From NCBI RefSeq assembly GCF_002735305.1, contig NZ_PDYG01000006.1, positions 34,034-98,033 of the forward strand: 64,000 nucleotides of DNA. Reading direction: 5' to 3'. The notes under the pieces were generated by a model, which was not told where the DNA came from, did not search any database, and saw only the letters and a list, made by a program, of their open reading frames with translations. This document shows positions 27,726 through 37,953 of this stretch, piece by piece. How positions within the stretch are numbered: the stretch's first letter is position 1; every line of letters starts with the position of its first letter. Position numbers and translations under genes: made by a program. The DNA is from Agathobacter ruminis. GTDB taxonomy: Bacteria > Bacillota > Clostridia > Lachnospirales > Lachnospiraceae.

Positions 27726-29180
27726 ATGAAAAAAATTCTATTTGCTGCATCAGAATGTGTACCATTTATTAAAACCGGTGGTCTGGCAGATGTGTGTGGC
27801 GCACTGCCAAAGGAGTTTGATCCCAACTATTGGGATGTGCGGGTGGTAATTCCGAATTACAGTTGTATTCCGGAAAAATATCGCAGCAAATTTGAATATG
27901 TGACGCATTTTTATATGAATGCGGGTAGCAAAATTCAAGATAAGTATGTAGGGGTTTTACAATATCAGATGGATGGGGTAACTTATTATTTCATTGACAA
28001 TGAAGAATATTTTACTTGCACCACACCATACGGAGATATCCGTTATGATATTGAAAAATTTGTATTTTTTGACAAGGCAGTTCTCTCGATGCTGCCGTTG
28101 ATCGGCTTTCAGCCTGATATTATTCATTGTCATGACTGGGAAACCGGCCTGATTCCGGTTTATCTGAAGAATGAATTTCAGGGAGATATGTTCTTCTGGG
28201 GCATGAAGAGTATTATTACAATTCACAATCTGAAATTCCAGGGTGTGTGGGATGTTGAGACCATGCAGGAGCTGACAGGCTTCCCGAAGGATTTATTTAC
28301 GCCGGACAAACTTGAATTTAAGAAAGATGCGAATATGCTCAAGGGCGGAATTGTCTATGCCGATTATATCACGACCGTAAGTGACAGCTATGCAAACGAA
28401 ATTCAGATGCCGTTCTATGGCGAAGGACTCGATGGATTACTGTCGGCAAGACATTTTGACATGCAGGGAATTGTCAACGGAATTGATTATCAGTCTTATG
28501 ATCCGCAGACGGATGCAAAGATTTTTGTCAATTATAATCATGAATCATTCCGACGCAAAAAAGCGCTCAACAAAGAAAAATTACAGCAGGAGCTTGGCCT
28601 TGCGGTAGATAAAAAGAAATATATGATTGGTCTGGTATCCCGCCTGACCGATCAAAAAGGACTGGATCTGGTGAATTGTGTTATGGATGGAATTGTCGAT
28701 GAATTTACACAATTTGTCGTCATCGGAACAGGAGACAGTCAATATGAGAATATGTTCCGTCATTATGCATGGAAATATCCGGATCGTGTCTCTGCCAACA
28801 TCTGTTACTCGGATGAACTGGCGCGCAAATTATATGCTGCTGCAGATGCATTCCTGATGCCGTCTTTGTTTGAACCATGCGGTCTAACACAGTTGATTTC
28901 ATTCCGTTACGGTACTGTGCCGATTGTTCGTGAGACAGGCGGATTGCGCGATACGGTCATTCCATATAATGAATATGAGAATACCGGCGATGGTTTTTCA
29001 TTCAGCAATTATAATGCGCATGAAATGTTAAATATCATCAATTATTCGAAACATATTTATTATGATAAAAAGCGTGCATGGAATCAGATTATCGATCGCG
29101 GCATGCAAAAAGATTTTTCATGGAATGCTTCTAAATTCCGTTATGAAGGATTATATAATTATCTTTTGGGCGAATGTTAA
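27726..29180 (+). CDS. glgA: glycogen synthase (ADP-glucose type)
   Basis: GT5 family glucosyltransferase that extends alpha-1,4-glucan from ADP-glucose. The 484 residues show the N-terminal ADP-glucose motif KTGGLADVCGALPKE (residues 16-30), HDWETGL near 137, and the C-terminal EPCGLTQLISFRYGTVPIVR donor site, here given as EPCGLTQ...YGTVPIVRETGGL. Length matches bacterial GlgA. Only glgA is present; glgC, glgD, glgB and glgP are elsewhere. A strong terminator follows. Confidence 0.97.
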   Translation: MKKILFAASECVPFIKTGGLADVCGALPKEFDPNYWDVRVVIPNYSCIPEKYRSKFEYVTHFYMNAGSKIQDKYVGVLQYQMDGVTYYFIDNEEYFTCTTPYGDIRYDIEKFVFFDKAVLSMLPLIGFQPDIIHCHDWETGLIPVYLKNEFQGDMFFWGMKSIITIHNLKFQGVWDVETMQELTGFPKDLFTPDKLEFKKDANMLKGGIVYADYITTVSDSYANEIQMPFYGEGLDGLLSARHFDMQGIVNGIDYQSYDPQTDAKIFVNYNHESFRRKKALNKEKLQQELGLAVDKKKYMIGLVSRLTDQKGLDLVNCVMDGIVDEFTQFVVIGTGDSQYENMFRHYAWKYPDRVSANICYSDELARKLYAAADAFLMPSLFEPCGLTQLISFRYGTVPIVRETGGLRDTVIPYNEYENTGDGFSFSNYNAHEMLNIINYSKHIYYDKKRAWNQIIDRGMQKDFSWNASKFRYEGLYNYLLGEC

Positions 29181-29191
29181 TTGCATGAGTG

Positions 29192-29227
29192 ACTCCCCAT
29201 TCCGTTTGGAATGGGGAGTTGTTTTTT
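29192..29227 (+). terminator. intrinsic terminator after glgA
   Basis: A perfect 12-bp stem (29192-29203 with 29208-29219) with a GTTT loop is followed by TG and six Ts. Confidence 0.95.
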
Positions 29228-29264
29228 GTGAGAAACAAAATATAGTGGATTTTTGTCAGAATGA

Positions 29265-29293
29265 ATGACAACAATGCCTAAATATGGTATAGT
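29265..29293 (+). promoter_or_regulatory. promoter of the ftsK/spoIIIE gene
   Basis: ATGACA (29265-29270) and TATAGT (29288-29293) are 17 bp apart, 36 bp before the ATG. Confidence 0.55.
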
Positions 29294-29329
29294 AAATTAG
29301 TTAAAGAATGTAATTTCGGAGGATCAATG

Positions 29330-31786
29330 ATGGCAACTTCCCGTAAATCATCAGGGAGAAAAAAATCAACCCGTTCCAAACGGGCGCAAAATATTGAACA
29401 GCAGAATAATATCCGGGAAACCGTTTATCTTTTGATTGTTCTTGCAATTGCGATTTTGCTTGCCTTAAGCAATTTTGGTGTTGGAGGAACCATCGGAAAC
29501 AGCATTTCGGATATTTTATTCGGAATCTTTGGCTTGTTTGCATTCGCTTTTCCAATTGCAATTGTATATCTGACATTATCGATTATAAATGTATTGCGTG
29601 GAAAGAGCAGTTTTGCAATTGTGAAACTGATTGCGGCAATCTTTTTTGTGATTTTCCTTTGCATGTTTATGACACTTGCAATTTATGGCGGAGATGTTGT
29701 AAAACCTGTTGATGCCTTCAAATACAGCATGAATATGCACAATGGAGGCGGAATCATCGGCGGGGTTGCAGCATATTTGATCAAGCCTGCATTTGGACTG
29801 ATTGGTGCTTATGTACTTGATGTGATTATTTTGATTATCTGTGTTGTTTTGATCGCAGAGCGCACACCGATTGTATTGATGCGCGAAAAGCAGGAAGAGT
29901 TCCGTGAAAATTCGATTGCACGCCGCGAGGAGCGCCGGATTGAGCGGGAAGAAAGACGAAACAGCCGGTTCAGCGGAGTGACAGTAGATACAACTTTAAA
30001 AAAGTCACTCAAAAAGCAAAAGAAATCCGATGCGATGCAGGAACTGCTTCCACAGGAAGATGTGCTTGATGTTCCTGAAATTAAAAATGAGCGGAAAACG
30101 GCTTTATCCTCCGATGGGGAAGAAAAGCTTGTGACAGAAAAAAGCTTTGCGACGCCTTCCCAGGTGGATGCGCAGGAAGTGGCAAGTGAATTGAACATTT
30201 CCGGTGACTTTACAAAGGATGTACAAGAACCGAAGAAAGAAAAAATCAAAATCACGAAGGAAGAGATTACCGAGCAGGTAGAGCAGGTTTCCCGCGTGGT
30301 TGCCAATGAAGAACAATATGATTATAACGATTATGAATTTCCACCTAAGGAATTATTAAAACCGGGAAGCGGGCGCAAAGCCGGTAATACCGAGAGTGAT
30401 TTGCGAAAGACTGCAACGAAATTAGAGCAGACACTTGATATCTTCGGTGTAAAAGCAAAAGTTGAAAACATCAGCTGCGGTCCTGCGGTAACACGCTACG
30501 AATTGAAACCGGAACTGGGTGTGAAAGTGTCGAAAATCAAAAATCTTGAGGACGATATCAAATTAAGTCTGGCAGTGACAGATATCCGAATGGAAGCTCC
30601 GATTCCCGGAAAAGCAGCAATCGGAATCGAAGTGCCAAACAAAGAAAACGTCATGGTTCCGTTTCGTGAAGTGGTGGATGCGAAAGAATTTGAATCCTCC
30701 AAAGCGACTTTGCCTTTTGCGGTTGGAAAAGATATCGCCGGCAAAATCATGGTGACGGATATAGCAAAAATGCCGCATATGCTGATTGCGGGATCCACCG
30801 GATCTGGTAAATCCGTATGCATCAATACGATTATCATGAGTATTATCTACAAATGTAATCCGGAAGATGTCAAAATGCTGATGATTGACCCGAAGGTGGT
30901 TGAATTGTCAGTATATAACGGAATTCCTCATTTGATTATTCCGGTTGTGACCGATCCGAAGAAGGCGGCCGGAGCACTGCAGTGGGCAGTTGCGGAGATG
31001 ACGGATCGCTATCAGAAATTTGCGGAAACAGGCTGCCGCGAAATCAAGGGATATAATGCAAACCGTCCGGAAGGCGAAAAGAAGATGCCGCATATTGTTG
31101 TTATTGTCGACGAGCTGGCAGATTTGATGATGGTTGCATCCAATGATGTAGAAGAAGCAATCTGCCGTCTGGCACAGCTGGCAAGAGCAGCCGGTATCCA
31201 TTTGATTATTGCAACGCAGAGACCTTCTGTGGATGTCATTACCGGTTTGATTAAAGCCAATATGCCAAGCCGTGTTGCATTTGCCGTTACCAGCAGCGTA
31301 GACTCACGAACCATTCTTGATATGGGAGGTGCCGAGAAATTACTCGGAAAAGGTGACATGCTCTTTTATCCGCAGGGATTACCGAAACCGGTTCGTGTGC
31401 AGGGCGCATTTATTTCGGATAAAGAAGTGGAGCAGGTAGTTCAGTTCCTGAAAGATCATAATCAGCATCCGGGATACAATGAAGATGTGCAAAACAAGAT
31501 GGAGTCGATTACGGCATCATCAAATACTACGACAGTGATTACGGGATCTGAGACTCCGGATGGCGGAGATCCGCTGTTTGTGGATGCGGCTCGCGTGATT
31601 GTGGATAAAGAAAAAGCATCCATCGGAATGTTGCAAAGATATTTGAAAGTTGGCTTTAACCGTGCAGCAAGAATCATGGATGAACTGGAAGAAGCCGGTG
31701 TGGTTGGACCGGAAATGGGAACCAAGCCACGTACGGTTTTGATGTCCGCGGAACAATTCGAGAATTGGCTTGAAGAAAATGGCTAA
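29330..31786 (+). CDS. FtsK/SpoIIIE-family DNA translocase
   Basis: Septal DNA pump that clears chromosomal DNA during division or sporulation. The 818 residues have a basic N-terminal tail, four membrane segments (about 30-165), a charged linker rich in Arg and Glu (about 175-330), the alpha/beta translocase core with Walker A STGSGKSV near 488 and Walker [12 protein letters not shown] near 587, and a gamma winged helix at the C-terminus (about 745-815; [18 protein letters not shown]). Two adjacent ATGs exist; 29330 has the better 7-bp distance from GGAGG. FtsK and SpoIIIE cannot be told apart by eye. Confidence 0.96.
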   Translation: MATSRKSSGRKKSTRSKRAQNIEQQNNIRETVYLLIVLAIAILLALSNFGVGGTIGNSISDILFGIFGLFAFAFPIAIVYLTLSIINVLRGKSSFAIVKLIAAIFFVIFLCMFMTLAIYGGDVVKPVDAFKYSMNMHNGGGIIGGVAAYLIKPAFGLIGAYVLDVIILIICVVLIAERTPIVLMREKQEEFRENSIARREERRIEREERRNSRFSGVTVDTTLKKSLKKQKKSDAMQELLPQEDVLDVPEIKNERKTALSSDGEEKLVTEKSFATPSQVDAQEVASELNISGDFTKDVQEPKKEKIKITKEEITEQVEQVSRVVANEEQYDYNDYEFPPKELLKPGSGRKAGNTESDLRKTATKLEQTLDIFGVKAKVENISCGPAVTRYELKPELGVKVSKIKNLEDDIKLSLAVTDIRMEAPIPGKAAIGIEVPNKENVMVPFREVVDAKEFESSKATLPFAVGKDIAGKIMVTDIAKMPHMLIAGSTGSGKSVCINTIIMSIIYKCNPEDVKMLMIDPKVVELSVYNGIPHLIIPVVTDPKKAAGALQWAVAEMTDRYQKFAETGCREIKGYNANRPEGEKKMPHIVVIVDELADLMMVASNDVEEAICRLAQLARAAGIHLIIATQRPSVDVITGLIKANMPSRVAFAVTSSVDSRTILDMGGAEKLLGKGDMLFYPQGLPKPVRVQGAFISDKEVEQVVQFLKDHNQHPGYNEDVQNKMESITASSNTTTVITGSETPDGGDPLFVDAARVIVDKEKASIGMLQRYLKVGFNRAARIMDELEEAGVVGPEMGTKPRTVLMSAEQFENWLEENG

Positions 31787-31835
31787 ACATGATATGTTTT
31801 TTGAGAGATTTTGAAGAGAGAGTTGGAGGTATATG

Positions 31836-33506
31836 ATGAAGAGTGATATTGAAATCGCACAGAGCGCGCAGATGTGGAATATCGGTGATGTAGCAAAGAC
31901 AATCGGAATTGAAAGCGATGATCTTGAATTTTACGGCAAGTACAAAGCAAAGATTTCCGATGAACTGATTGAACGCACCAAAACTCGTCCTGACGGAAAG
32001 TTAATTCTGGTAACTGCAATTAATCCGACACCGGCAGGCGAAGGTAAGACAACGACTTCCGTTGGACTGGGACAAGCCTTCGGTAAACTTGGCAAAAAAG
32101 CAATCCTTGCTCTTCGTGAGCCTTCTCTGGGACCTTGCTTTGGAATTAAGGGTGGCGCCGCAGGCGGCGGATATGCTCAGGTTGTTCCGATGGAAGATCT
32201 GAATCTCCATTTTACAGGAGATTTTCATGCAATCACTTCCGCAAACAATTTGCTTGCTGCACTTCTTGATAATCATATTCAGCAGGGCAATGAACTTGGA
32301 ATCGACCCGAGACAAATTGTATGGAAGCGCTGCCTGGATATGAATGATCGCGTATTGCGCAATGTGGTTGTCGGTCTTGGAAATAAGATGGACGGAATGG
32401 TTCGCGAAGATCATTTTGTCATCACCGTTGCATCCGAAATCATGGCAATTCTTTGTCTTGCGGATGATATGGATGATTTGAAGAAGCGTCTTGGCCGTAT
32501 TATTGTAGCTTATAATTTTGAGGGCAAACCGGTTACTGCTGCTGATTTACAGGCTGTCGGATCCATGGCTGCACTCTTGAAAGATGCGATGAAACCAAAT
32601 CTGATTCAGACACTGGAACATACACCTGCATTGGTTCATGGTGGACCATTTGCGAATATTGCACATGGATGCAATAGTGTTCGTGCTACCAAAACAGCAT
32701 TAAAGCTTGCGGATTATGTCATTACAGAAGCCGGATTCGGTGCGGATCTCGGCGCAGAAAAGTTCCTGGATATCAAATGTCAGATGGCAGGATTGCATCC
32801 GGATGCGGTTGTTTTGGTTGCAACTATCAGAGCACTCAAATATAATGGCGGAGTTGCCAAAGATGCGCTTTCTGAAGAAAACCTTGAAGCGCTTCAAAAA
32901 GGAATTGTCAATCTTGAGAAGCATATTGAGAATCTGCAAAAGTACGGAGTTCCTGTTGTTGTTACACTGAATTCATTTGTGACCGACAGTGCACAGGAGA
33001 CCGCTTTTGTTGAGAACTTCTGCAAAGAAAGAGGATGTGAATTTGCCCTTTCCGAAGTGTGGGAAAAGGGTGGCGAAGGTGGAATCGCGCTTGCAAACAA
33101 AGTGCTTGAGACGCTCGAGACAAAGCAATCCGATTATCATCCAATTTATGAGAAGCAGATGTCATTAAAAGAAAAGATTGAGACAATTGCACGTGAAATT
33201 TATGGTGCAAAAGATGTTTCTTATTCAGCTGCAGCTGAGAAAGAACTGAATCGTATTACAGAATTGGGAATGGGAGATTTCCCTGTCTGCATGGCAAAAA
33301 CACAGTATTCGCTTTCGGATGATCCGAAGAAGCTCGGACGCCCGACCGGATTTACCCTGAATGTACGCGAGGTATATGTTTCGGCCGGTGCCGGATTTGT
33401 AGTGGCAATTAACGGTTCCATTATGACCATGCCGGGGCTTCCGAAGAAACCGGCAGCTCACGGAATTGATGTCAGCAGTGATGGTGTGATTACCGGGTTG
33501 TTCTAG
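31836..33506 (+). CDS. fhs: formate--tetrahydrofolate ligase
   Basis: ATP-dependent formation of 10-formyl-THF from formate, used for one-carbon supply and in acetogens for the Wood-Ljungdahl methyl branch. The 556 residues contain the ATP-binding [15 protein letters not shown] (near 66-80), [20 protein letters not shown], and the C-terminal [18 protein letters not shown]. An upstream ATG at 31833 is only 3 bp from GGAGG, so 31836 is preferred. No other Wood-Ljungdahl gene is near, so a role in ordinary folate metabolism is the safer reading. Confidence 0.97.
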   Translation: MKSDIEIAQSAQMWNIGDVAKTIGIESDDLEFYGKYKAKISDELIERTKTRPDGKLILVTAINPTPAGEGKTTTSVGLGQAFGKLGKKAILALREPSLGPCFGIKGGAAGGGYAQVVPMEDLNLHFTGDFHAITSANNLLAALLDNHIQQGNELGIDPRQIVWKRCLDMNDRVLRNVVVGLGNKMDGMVREDHFVITVASEIMAILCLADDMDDLKKRLGRIIVAYNFEGKPVTAADLQAVGSMAALLKDAMKPNLIQTLEHTPALVHGGPFANIAHGCNSVRATKTALKLADYVITEAGFGADLGAEKFLDIKCQMAGLHPDAVVLVATIRALKYNGGVAKDALSEENLEALQKGIVNLEKHIENLQKYGVPVVVTLNSFVTDSAQETAFVENFCKERGCEFALSEVWEKGGEGGIALANKVLETLETKQSDYHPIYEKQMSLKEKIETIAREIYGAKDVSYSAAAEKELNRITELGMGDFPVCMAKTQYSLSDDPKKLGRPTGFTLNVREVYVSAGAGFVVAINGSIMTMPGLPKKPAAHGIDVSSDGVITGLF

Positions 33507-33530
33507 AGATAAAAAGGAGTTTGTAATTCT

Positions 33531-34691
33531 ATGAAATGCAGTCATTGTGGCGCTACAATTGAAGAAGGAAAGGTCTATTGTTCCAAATGCGGCAAAGAAA
33601 TTCAAATGGTACCGGACTATAATGCCTTTGAAGAAGACTTGCTGACGCAAATTTTTGCAGAAGAAAACGCGCAAAAATTATCGGAACAGAATCAATCGGA
33701 TAAGAAACGCGACCTGCGAAAGCAGGAGCAGATGAAAAAGAAAAAATTATATCTGATTGCGGGAATTTCAATTGCAGTCATTTTGATTTTGATTTGTATT
33801 GTCCTGATTGTTGCCGCCAACAGAAACAAAAATGCCAATTCGTATGATTATCAATACAAGAAGGGTGTGCTTGCTGTTGCGGATAAAGACTATAAGAGTG
33901 CAATCGAATATCTCGAACGCGCAACGGTTCTTGATGAAGACGATCTGGATTCAAGACTGCTCTTACTGGAATGTTATCAGGCAATCGGAGATGAGAATGC
34001 TATCATAGTTTTATGCCATGAAATCATAAATATCGATTCTTCCTGCAAACAGGCATATGAAGCGCTGATTGATATTTATGATAAGAACGGAGATGTGGAT
34101 TCTATTGTAAAATTGTCGGAATCCGCAAAGGATGACAATATCATGGCTTTGTTTGATGCTTATATTGTTACGAGTCCGTTATTCTCTGTGGAAGCGGGAA
34201 CTTATGATACCGTTCAGGAACTGCAGCTGACATCATCAAAAGACAATGATATTTTCTACACACTTGACGGCTCGGATCCAAAGAGCGGCGGATATAAGTA
34301 TTCCGGTTCAATTCTTTTGGAAAACATGGGATCCTATACCATCAAAGCTGTCTGCAAGAATGCAAAAGGACTTTACAGTGAAGTGGTAGAAAAGAATTAT
34401 ATACTGGAATTAAAAGCTCCGGATAAACCGGTTGTGACCTTGTTATATGCTGATGCGGATGGAAATATTACAGAGCAGTCACGCATTGAAATTACTGTTC
34501 CGGAAAATTGTTCCGCTTATTATTCATGGGATGAGTCTACACCGGATCCTTCGTCGGCAGACAAATATTATAATCCGATTTCCATTCCGGAAGGCAATAA
34601 TATTTTGACAGTTATTATTGTCGACGAAAAAACAAAATTGGAAAGTGATATTTATCGCGGCAATTTTGTTTATCAGCAACAGAATGAGTAA
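33531..34691 (+). CDS. membrane protein with zinc ribbon, TPR and chitobiase C-terminal-like domains
   Basis: The 386-residue protein has four visible parts. A zinc ribbon is at the N-terminus (Cys 3, 6, 17 and 20; CSHCG...CSKCGKE). A Lys-rich stretch leads to one membrane helix (about 75-98). The outside part has TPR-like helices (about 107-200; YKKGVLAVADKDYKSAIEYLERATVLD) and then at least one CHB_HEX_C-type beta domain (about 225-290, with IFYTLDGSDPKSGG) and a second similar segment (about 300-385, YYSWDESTPDPSS). The ribbon is inside and the TPR/beta part outside, a layout common in Firmicutes. Function is unknown; a cell-surface scaffold or glycan-binding role is possible. Confidence 0.88.
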   Translation: MKCSHCGATIEEGKVYCSKCGKEIQMVPDYNAFEEDLLTQIFAEENAQKLSEQNQSDKKRDLRKQEQMKKKKLYLIAGISIAVILILICIVLIVAANRNKNANSYDYQYKKGVLAVADKDYKSAIEYLERATVLDEDDLDSRLLLLECYQAIGDENAIIVLCHEIINIDSSCKQAYEALIDIYDKNGDVDSIVKLSESAKDDNIMALFDAYIVTSPLFSVEAGTYDTVQELQLTSSKDNDIFYTLDGSDPKSGGYKYSGSILLENMGSYTIKAVCKNAKGLYSEVVEKNYILELKAPDKPVVTLLYADADGNITEQSRIEITVPENCSAYYSWDESTPDPSSADKYYNPISIPEGNNILTVIIVDEKTKLESDIYRGNFVYQQQNE

Positions 34692-34696
34692 AGAAA

Positions 34697-34721
34697 TTAA
34701 GCCATGCTATGCATGGCTTAA
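34697..34721 (+). other. perfect hairpin upstream of rlmH
   Basis: An 11-bp perfect inverted repeat (TTAAGCCATGC, TAT, GCATGGCTTAA) starts 5 bp after the previous stop and ends 18 bp before the rlmH ATG. It lacks a T-run, so it is not a typical terminator; it could be a processing site, a weak attenuator or a translation-control hairpin. Confidence 0.6.
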
Positions 34722-34739
34722 AATGGTATCTTGTCATAT

Positions 34740-35216
34740 ATGAAAATTACATTGATTTGTGTTGGAAAAATTAAAGAAAAATTTTATCGGGATGCAATCG
34801 CGGAATATGAGAAACGGCTCAGTCGTTATTGCCAGTTCCGGATTGTTGAGGTGGCGGATGAGAAAACCATCGAATCTCCATCCGATGCAGAAGCAAATAT
34901 CATTAAGCGCAAGGAAGCGGAGCGCATTCTTGCAAATATCAAAGATGATATGTACCCGATTGCATTGGCCATTCTGGGAAAAGAATACGATTCTGTCAAA
35001 TTTTCACAACATCTCGAACAGCTGACGTTTCAATCCAGCCATTTATGTTTTGTGATTGGCGGTTCGCTGGGGCTGAGTGAGGATGTGCTGGATAAATGCA
35101 AAGAACAGATTTCTTTTTCGAAAATGACATTTCCGCATCAGTTGATGCGTGTCATTTTGACAGAACAGATTTATCGGGCTTTTCGGATTATGAAAAATGA
35201 GCCATACCATAAATAG
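34740..35216 (+). CDS. rlmH: 23S rRNA (pseudouridine1915-N3)-methyltransferase
   Basis: SPOUT-family enzyme that methylates pseudouridine 1915 of 23S rRNA in the 70S ribosome. The 158 residues include GKIKEKFYRDAIAEYEKRLSRY near the N-terminus, the knot region FVIGGSLGLSEDV near 102, and MTFPHQLMRVILTEQIYRAFRI at the C-terminus. The family starts with MKITLICVGK, so the ATG at 34740 is firm; the TTG at 34731 is not used. No Shine-Dalgarno is visible, and a strong hairpin lies just upstream. Confidence 0.95.
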   Translation: MKITLICVGKIKEKFYRDAIAEYEKRLSRYCQFRIVEVADEKTIESPSDAEANIIKRKEAERILANIKDDMYPIALAILGKEYDSVKFSQHLEQLTFQSSHLCFVIGGSLGLSEDVLDKCKEQISFSKMTFPHQLMRVILTEQIYRAFRIMKNEPYHK

Positions 35217-35243
35217 GAGAACAGGGGGAACACAACGAGCAGT

Positions 35244-36236
35244 ATGAATATTCAGGAAGTATATGTAGACATTCCAAGCTCTGCAATGCCGGAGATATTT
35301 GGACAGTTTGACATCAATGTCAAAAAAATCGAACGTACCTTACATGTTACGGTTGTGGTACGCGAGGATGTCATTAAGATCATTGGCCTTCCGCAGGATT
35401 GTGAAGGCGCAAAAGCGGTTTTCCTGGAATTGTATGAATTACAAAAGCGCGGAAACGGAATTACGGAGCAAAATGTCAATTATGCATTGGCTTTGCAACA
35501 GGAAAATCGTGTGAATGCTTTATCACAGATTGATTCTGATGTGATTTGTCATACAATCAACGGCAAACCCGTAAAACCAAAAACCATCGGTCAAAAAGAA
35601 TATACAGATGCCATTCATAAGCGTATGATTACCTTCGGAATCGGCCCGGCCGGTACCGGAAAAACATATCTGGCGATGGCAATGGCCATCACTGCTTTCA
35701 AAAATGAAGAAGTGGGCCGTATTATTCTGACGAGACCGGCAATCGAGGCTGGTGAAAAACTAGGATTTTTGCCGGGCGATTTACAAAGTAAGGTCGATCC
35801 GTATCTGCGTCCTCTCTATGATGCACTTTATCAGATTATGGGAGCGGAAAGCTTCCAGCGCAATATGGAAAAAGGTCTGATTGAGGTTGCTCCGCTTGCA
35901 TATATGCGTGGCCGTACATTGGATAATGCTTTTATTATTCTCGATGAAGCGCAGAATACGACAGGTGCTCAGATGAAAATGTTTTTGACACGAATCGGTT
36001 TTGGCTCAAAAGCCGTGATTACCGGTGATGCAACACAAAAAGATCTCGCACCCGGTGTGAAATCGGGACTCGATGTTGCTTTGCGTGTTCTGAAGAATAT
36101 CGATGATATCGGAATTTGCAATCTGACCAGCAAAGATGTGGTTCGCCATCCGCTTGTACAAAAAATTGTGCAGGCATATGATGATTATGAGAAAAAGAAC
36201 GCGCCGAAGAACAGCAGACAGGGGAATAAAAAATGA
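35244..36236 (+). CDS. PhoH-like ATPase
   Basis: P-loop NTPase of the PhoH/YbeZ family, linked to RNA metabolism and often co-encoded with the RNase YbeY. The 330 residues have a KH-like N-terminal region, the Walker A motif GPAGTGKTYLAMAMA (near 134-148) and Walker B with IILDEAQNTT (near 232). It begins the phoH / PgpH-like / ybeY group: the next gene overlaps its stop by 4 bp. The specific function is not established. Confidence 0.95.
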   Translation: MNIQEVYVDIPSSAMPEIFGQFDINVKKIERTLHVTVVVREDVIKIIGLPQDCEGAKAVFLELYELQKRGNGITEQNVNYALALQQENRVNALSQIDSDVICHTINGKPVKPKTIGQKEYTDAIHKRMITFGIGPAGTGKTYLAMAMAITAFKNEEVGRIILTRPAIEAGEKLGFLPGDLQSKVDPYLRPLYDALYQIMGAESFQRNMEKGLIEVAPLAYMRGRTLDNAFIILDEAQNTTGAQMKMFLTRIGFGSKAVITGDATQKDLAPGVKSGLDVALRVLKNIDDIGICNLTSKDVVRHPLVQKIVQAYDDYEKKNAPKNSRQGNKK

Positions 36237-37447
36237 CAGAAAACGAAACCCAAAGCCATTACAGGGTGATTTCATTCCTGATTATTATTTTAAGTATGGT
36301 GGCATTGACCTCTCTTTTGAGCTTTGTTGAAAAGCTGGGGTTGGATTTATGGATTTGCAATTATGTAATTGATTTATTGTTTTTTCTTGCCATTGTATTT
36401 GAAATGGAATTTGAAAGAAAAAGAGCAAAGATTGCTCAAAATATTGAAACCACGTTTTTGCGGATCGCAACAGGATTTGGTATTTGCAGCATTTTCGCTG
36501 CCGCAATGTTTTTCCTTCCGCATTTTGTCAGACCGGTTTTGCTTTTTCCGATTATCATGTATGGCGTCTGCAATACGGTAATCAGTATATCCACCAGCAT
36601 GTATTTTATTTATATGCTGTGTCTTTTGTCTTCAAGCAATATTTACGAGTTTGGCTTGTATGTTCTCCTTGTGGTTGTAGGACTGGCATGGGTCAGAGCC
36701 TTGGAAGAAACACAATATCACCTGGAAGTCTGCATTTTGCTTTCGCTGATTGGATTGCTTCTTCCGGTATTATTCTGTTATTTCGATTCCCATACGCTGG
36801 AGTTGCAAAGGCTGTTATACAGTGCAATTAATTCCGTTTTGGTATTTGTATTGAGCTTTTTCCTGTTCCGCAGGTTGCGAAACGGAACAATTGAGGAAGT
36901 ACAAAATCGTCTGACAGATATTTTGGCGGACAGCTACAGTGAAGTGATTGAATTGCGCTTGTATTCCAAGTCGGAATATCTGCATGCCATTATGGTTTCG
37001 AAGATTTGTTTTGAGTGTGCAAAGAAGCTTGGATTAAAAGCGGATTTGTGTGCCGCTGCCGGATTCTATTATCGAATCGGCAAATGGAAAGGGGAGCCGC
37101 ATGTTGAAAACGGAGTTTTTTATGCAAAAAAATTATGCTTCCCGACAGAACTGATTCAGATTATTGCTGAATATTACGGGGAAAAAGAACCGATTTCGAC
37201 CAAAGAGGCCGCATTGGTGCATATTGTTGATGCGACAGTCAAAAAATTGCAGGTTTTACAATCACAGGCCGCAGCTTCCGGCTGGAATAAGGAACTGTTG
37301 ATTTATCAGACATTAAATGATTTTTCACAATCAGGTATTTACGATCGGTCCGGATTGTCAATGAATCAGTTTTTACAAATTCGAGAAATGCTGGTAAAGG
37401 AGGAAAAAATCAATGAGCTTTTATCTGGAGACGGAGTGTCCGATTGA
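36233..37447 (+). CDS. truncated PgpH-like membrane protein with degenerate HD domain
   Basis: In this position other Firmicutes have PgpH, a c-di-AMP phosphodiesterase of about 700 residues (7TM-HDED family). Here only 404 residues remain. The extracellular N-terminal domain is absent. Six or seven hydrophobic segments (about 14-210) lead to a C-terminal HD-like region (about 235-345). The HD pair in YHDIGK is replaced by YRIGK (residues 280-281), the later HHG by YYG (314-315), and the NPHD loop is missing; His 251 and Asp 333 remain. Metal binding, and so catalysis, is unlikely. The gene overlaps phoH by 4 bp and ybeY by 35 bp. Confidence 0.85.
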   Translation: MTENETQSHYRVISFLIIILSMVALTSLLSFVEKLGLDLWICNYVIDLLFFLAIVFEMEFERKRAKIAQNIETTFLRIATGFGICSIFAAAMFFLPHFVRPVLLFPIIMYGVCNTVISISTSMYFIYMLCLLSSSNIYEFGLYVLLVVVGLAWVRALEETQYHLEVCILLSLIGLLLPVLFCYFDSHTLELQRLLYSAINSVLVFVLSFFLFRRLRNGTIEEVQNRLTDILADSYSEVIELRLYSKSEYLHAIMVSKICFECAKKLGLKADLCAAAGFYYRIGKWKGEPHVENGVFYAKKLCFPTELIQIIAEYYGEKEPISTKEAALVHIVDATVKKLQVLQSQAAASGWNKELLIYQTLNDFSQSGIYDRSGLSMNQFLQIREMLVKEEKINELLSGDGVSD

Positions 37448-37910
37448 TTTTTCGTTTGATTATCAAGAAATCGCACAAAAAGTGATTACCTACTGTCTTA
37501 AACGGGAAAAATTCCCTTATGAGGCAGAAGTGAATCTGACATTGACGGACAATGAAGGAATATGGCAAATCAATAAAGCATATCGTGATATTGACCGCCC
37601 GACGGATGTCCTTTCTTTTCCGATGCTGTCATATGATACGCCCGGTGATTTTTCTTTTCTTGAAGAGGAGAGCGATGATAATTTTAACCCGGATACAGGG
37701 GAGGCAATTCTGGGGGATATTATTATCTCTGTTGAAAAAGTAAAGGAACAGGCGTTGGAATATGGTCATTCTGAATTGCGGGAGTATGCTTTTTTAATTA
37801 CGCACAGCATGTTGCATCTGTTTGGATATGATCATATGGAGAAGGAAGAAGCTGATATAATGGAGAATCTTCAAAAACAGATTCTTGAGGAGTTGCAGAT
37901 TTTACGCTAA
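37413..37910 (+). CDS. ybeY: endoribonuclease YbeY
   Basis: Single-strand RNase for 16S rRNA 3' end maturation and ribosome quality control. The 165 residues contain the zinc-binding HSMLHLFGYDHM (three His, near 130-141; the usual Gly after the first His is Ser) and RDIDRPTDVLSFPM. The AAAGGAGG site lies inside the upstream gene, which it overlaps by 35 bp. In many Firmicutes dgkA and era follow; here a flippase gene follows instead. Confidence 0.96.
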   Translation: MSFYLETECPIDFSFDYQEIAQKVITYCLKREKFPYEAEVNLTLTDNEGIWQINKAYRDIDRPTDVLSFPMLSYDTPGDFSFLEEESDDNFNPDTGEAILGDIIISVEKVKEQALEYGHSELREYAFLITHSMLHLFGYDHMEKEEADIMENLQKQILEELQILR

Positions 37911-37953
37911 AAATAAAAGGTCGTTCGAATAGAACAGATAGGATTTTAGGGAA

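Noticed and set aside
36100..36300. A frameshift that would hide the missing N-terminal domain of the PgpH relative
   Set aside because: phoH is intact up to 36236 and overlaps the PgpH-like start by 4 bp, so there is no room for a lost domain. The short form is a real gene shape, not a sequencing error.
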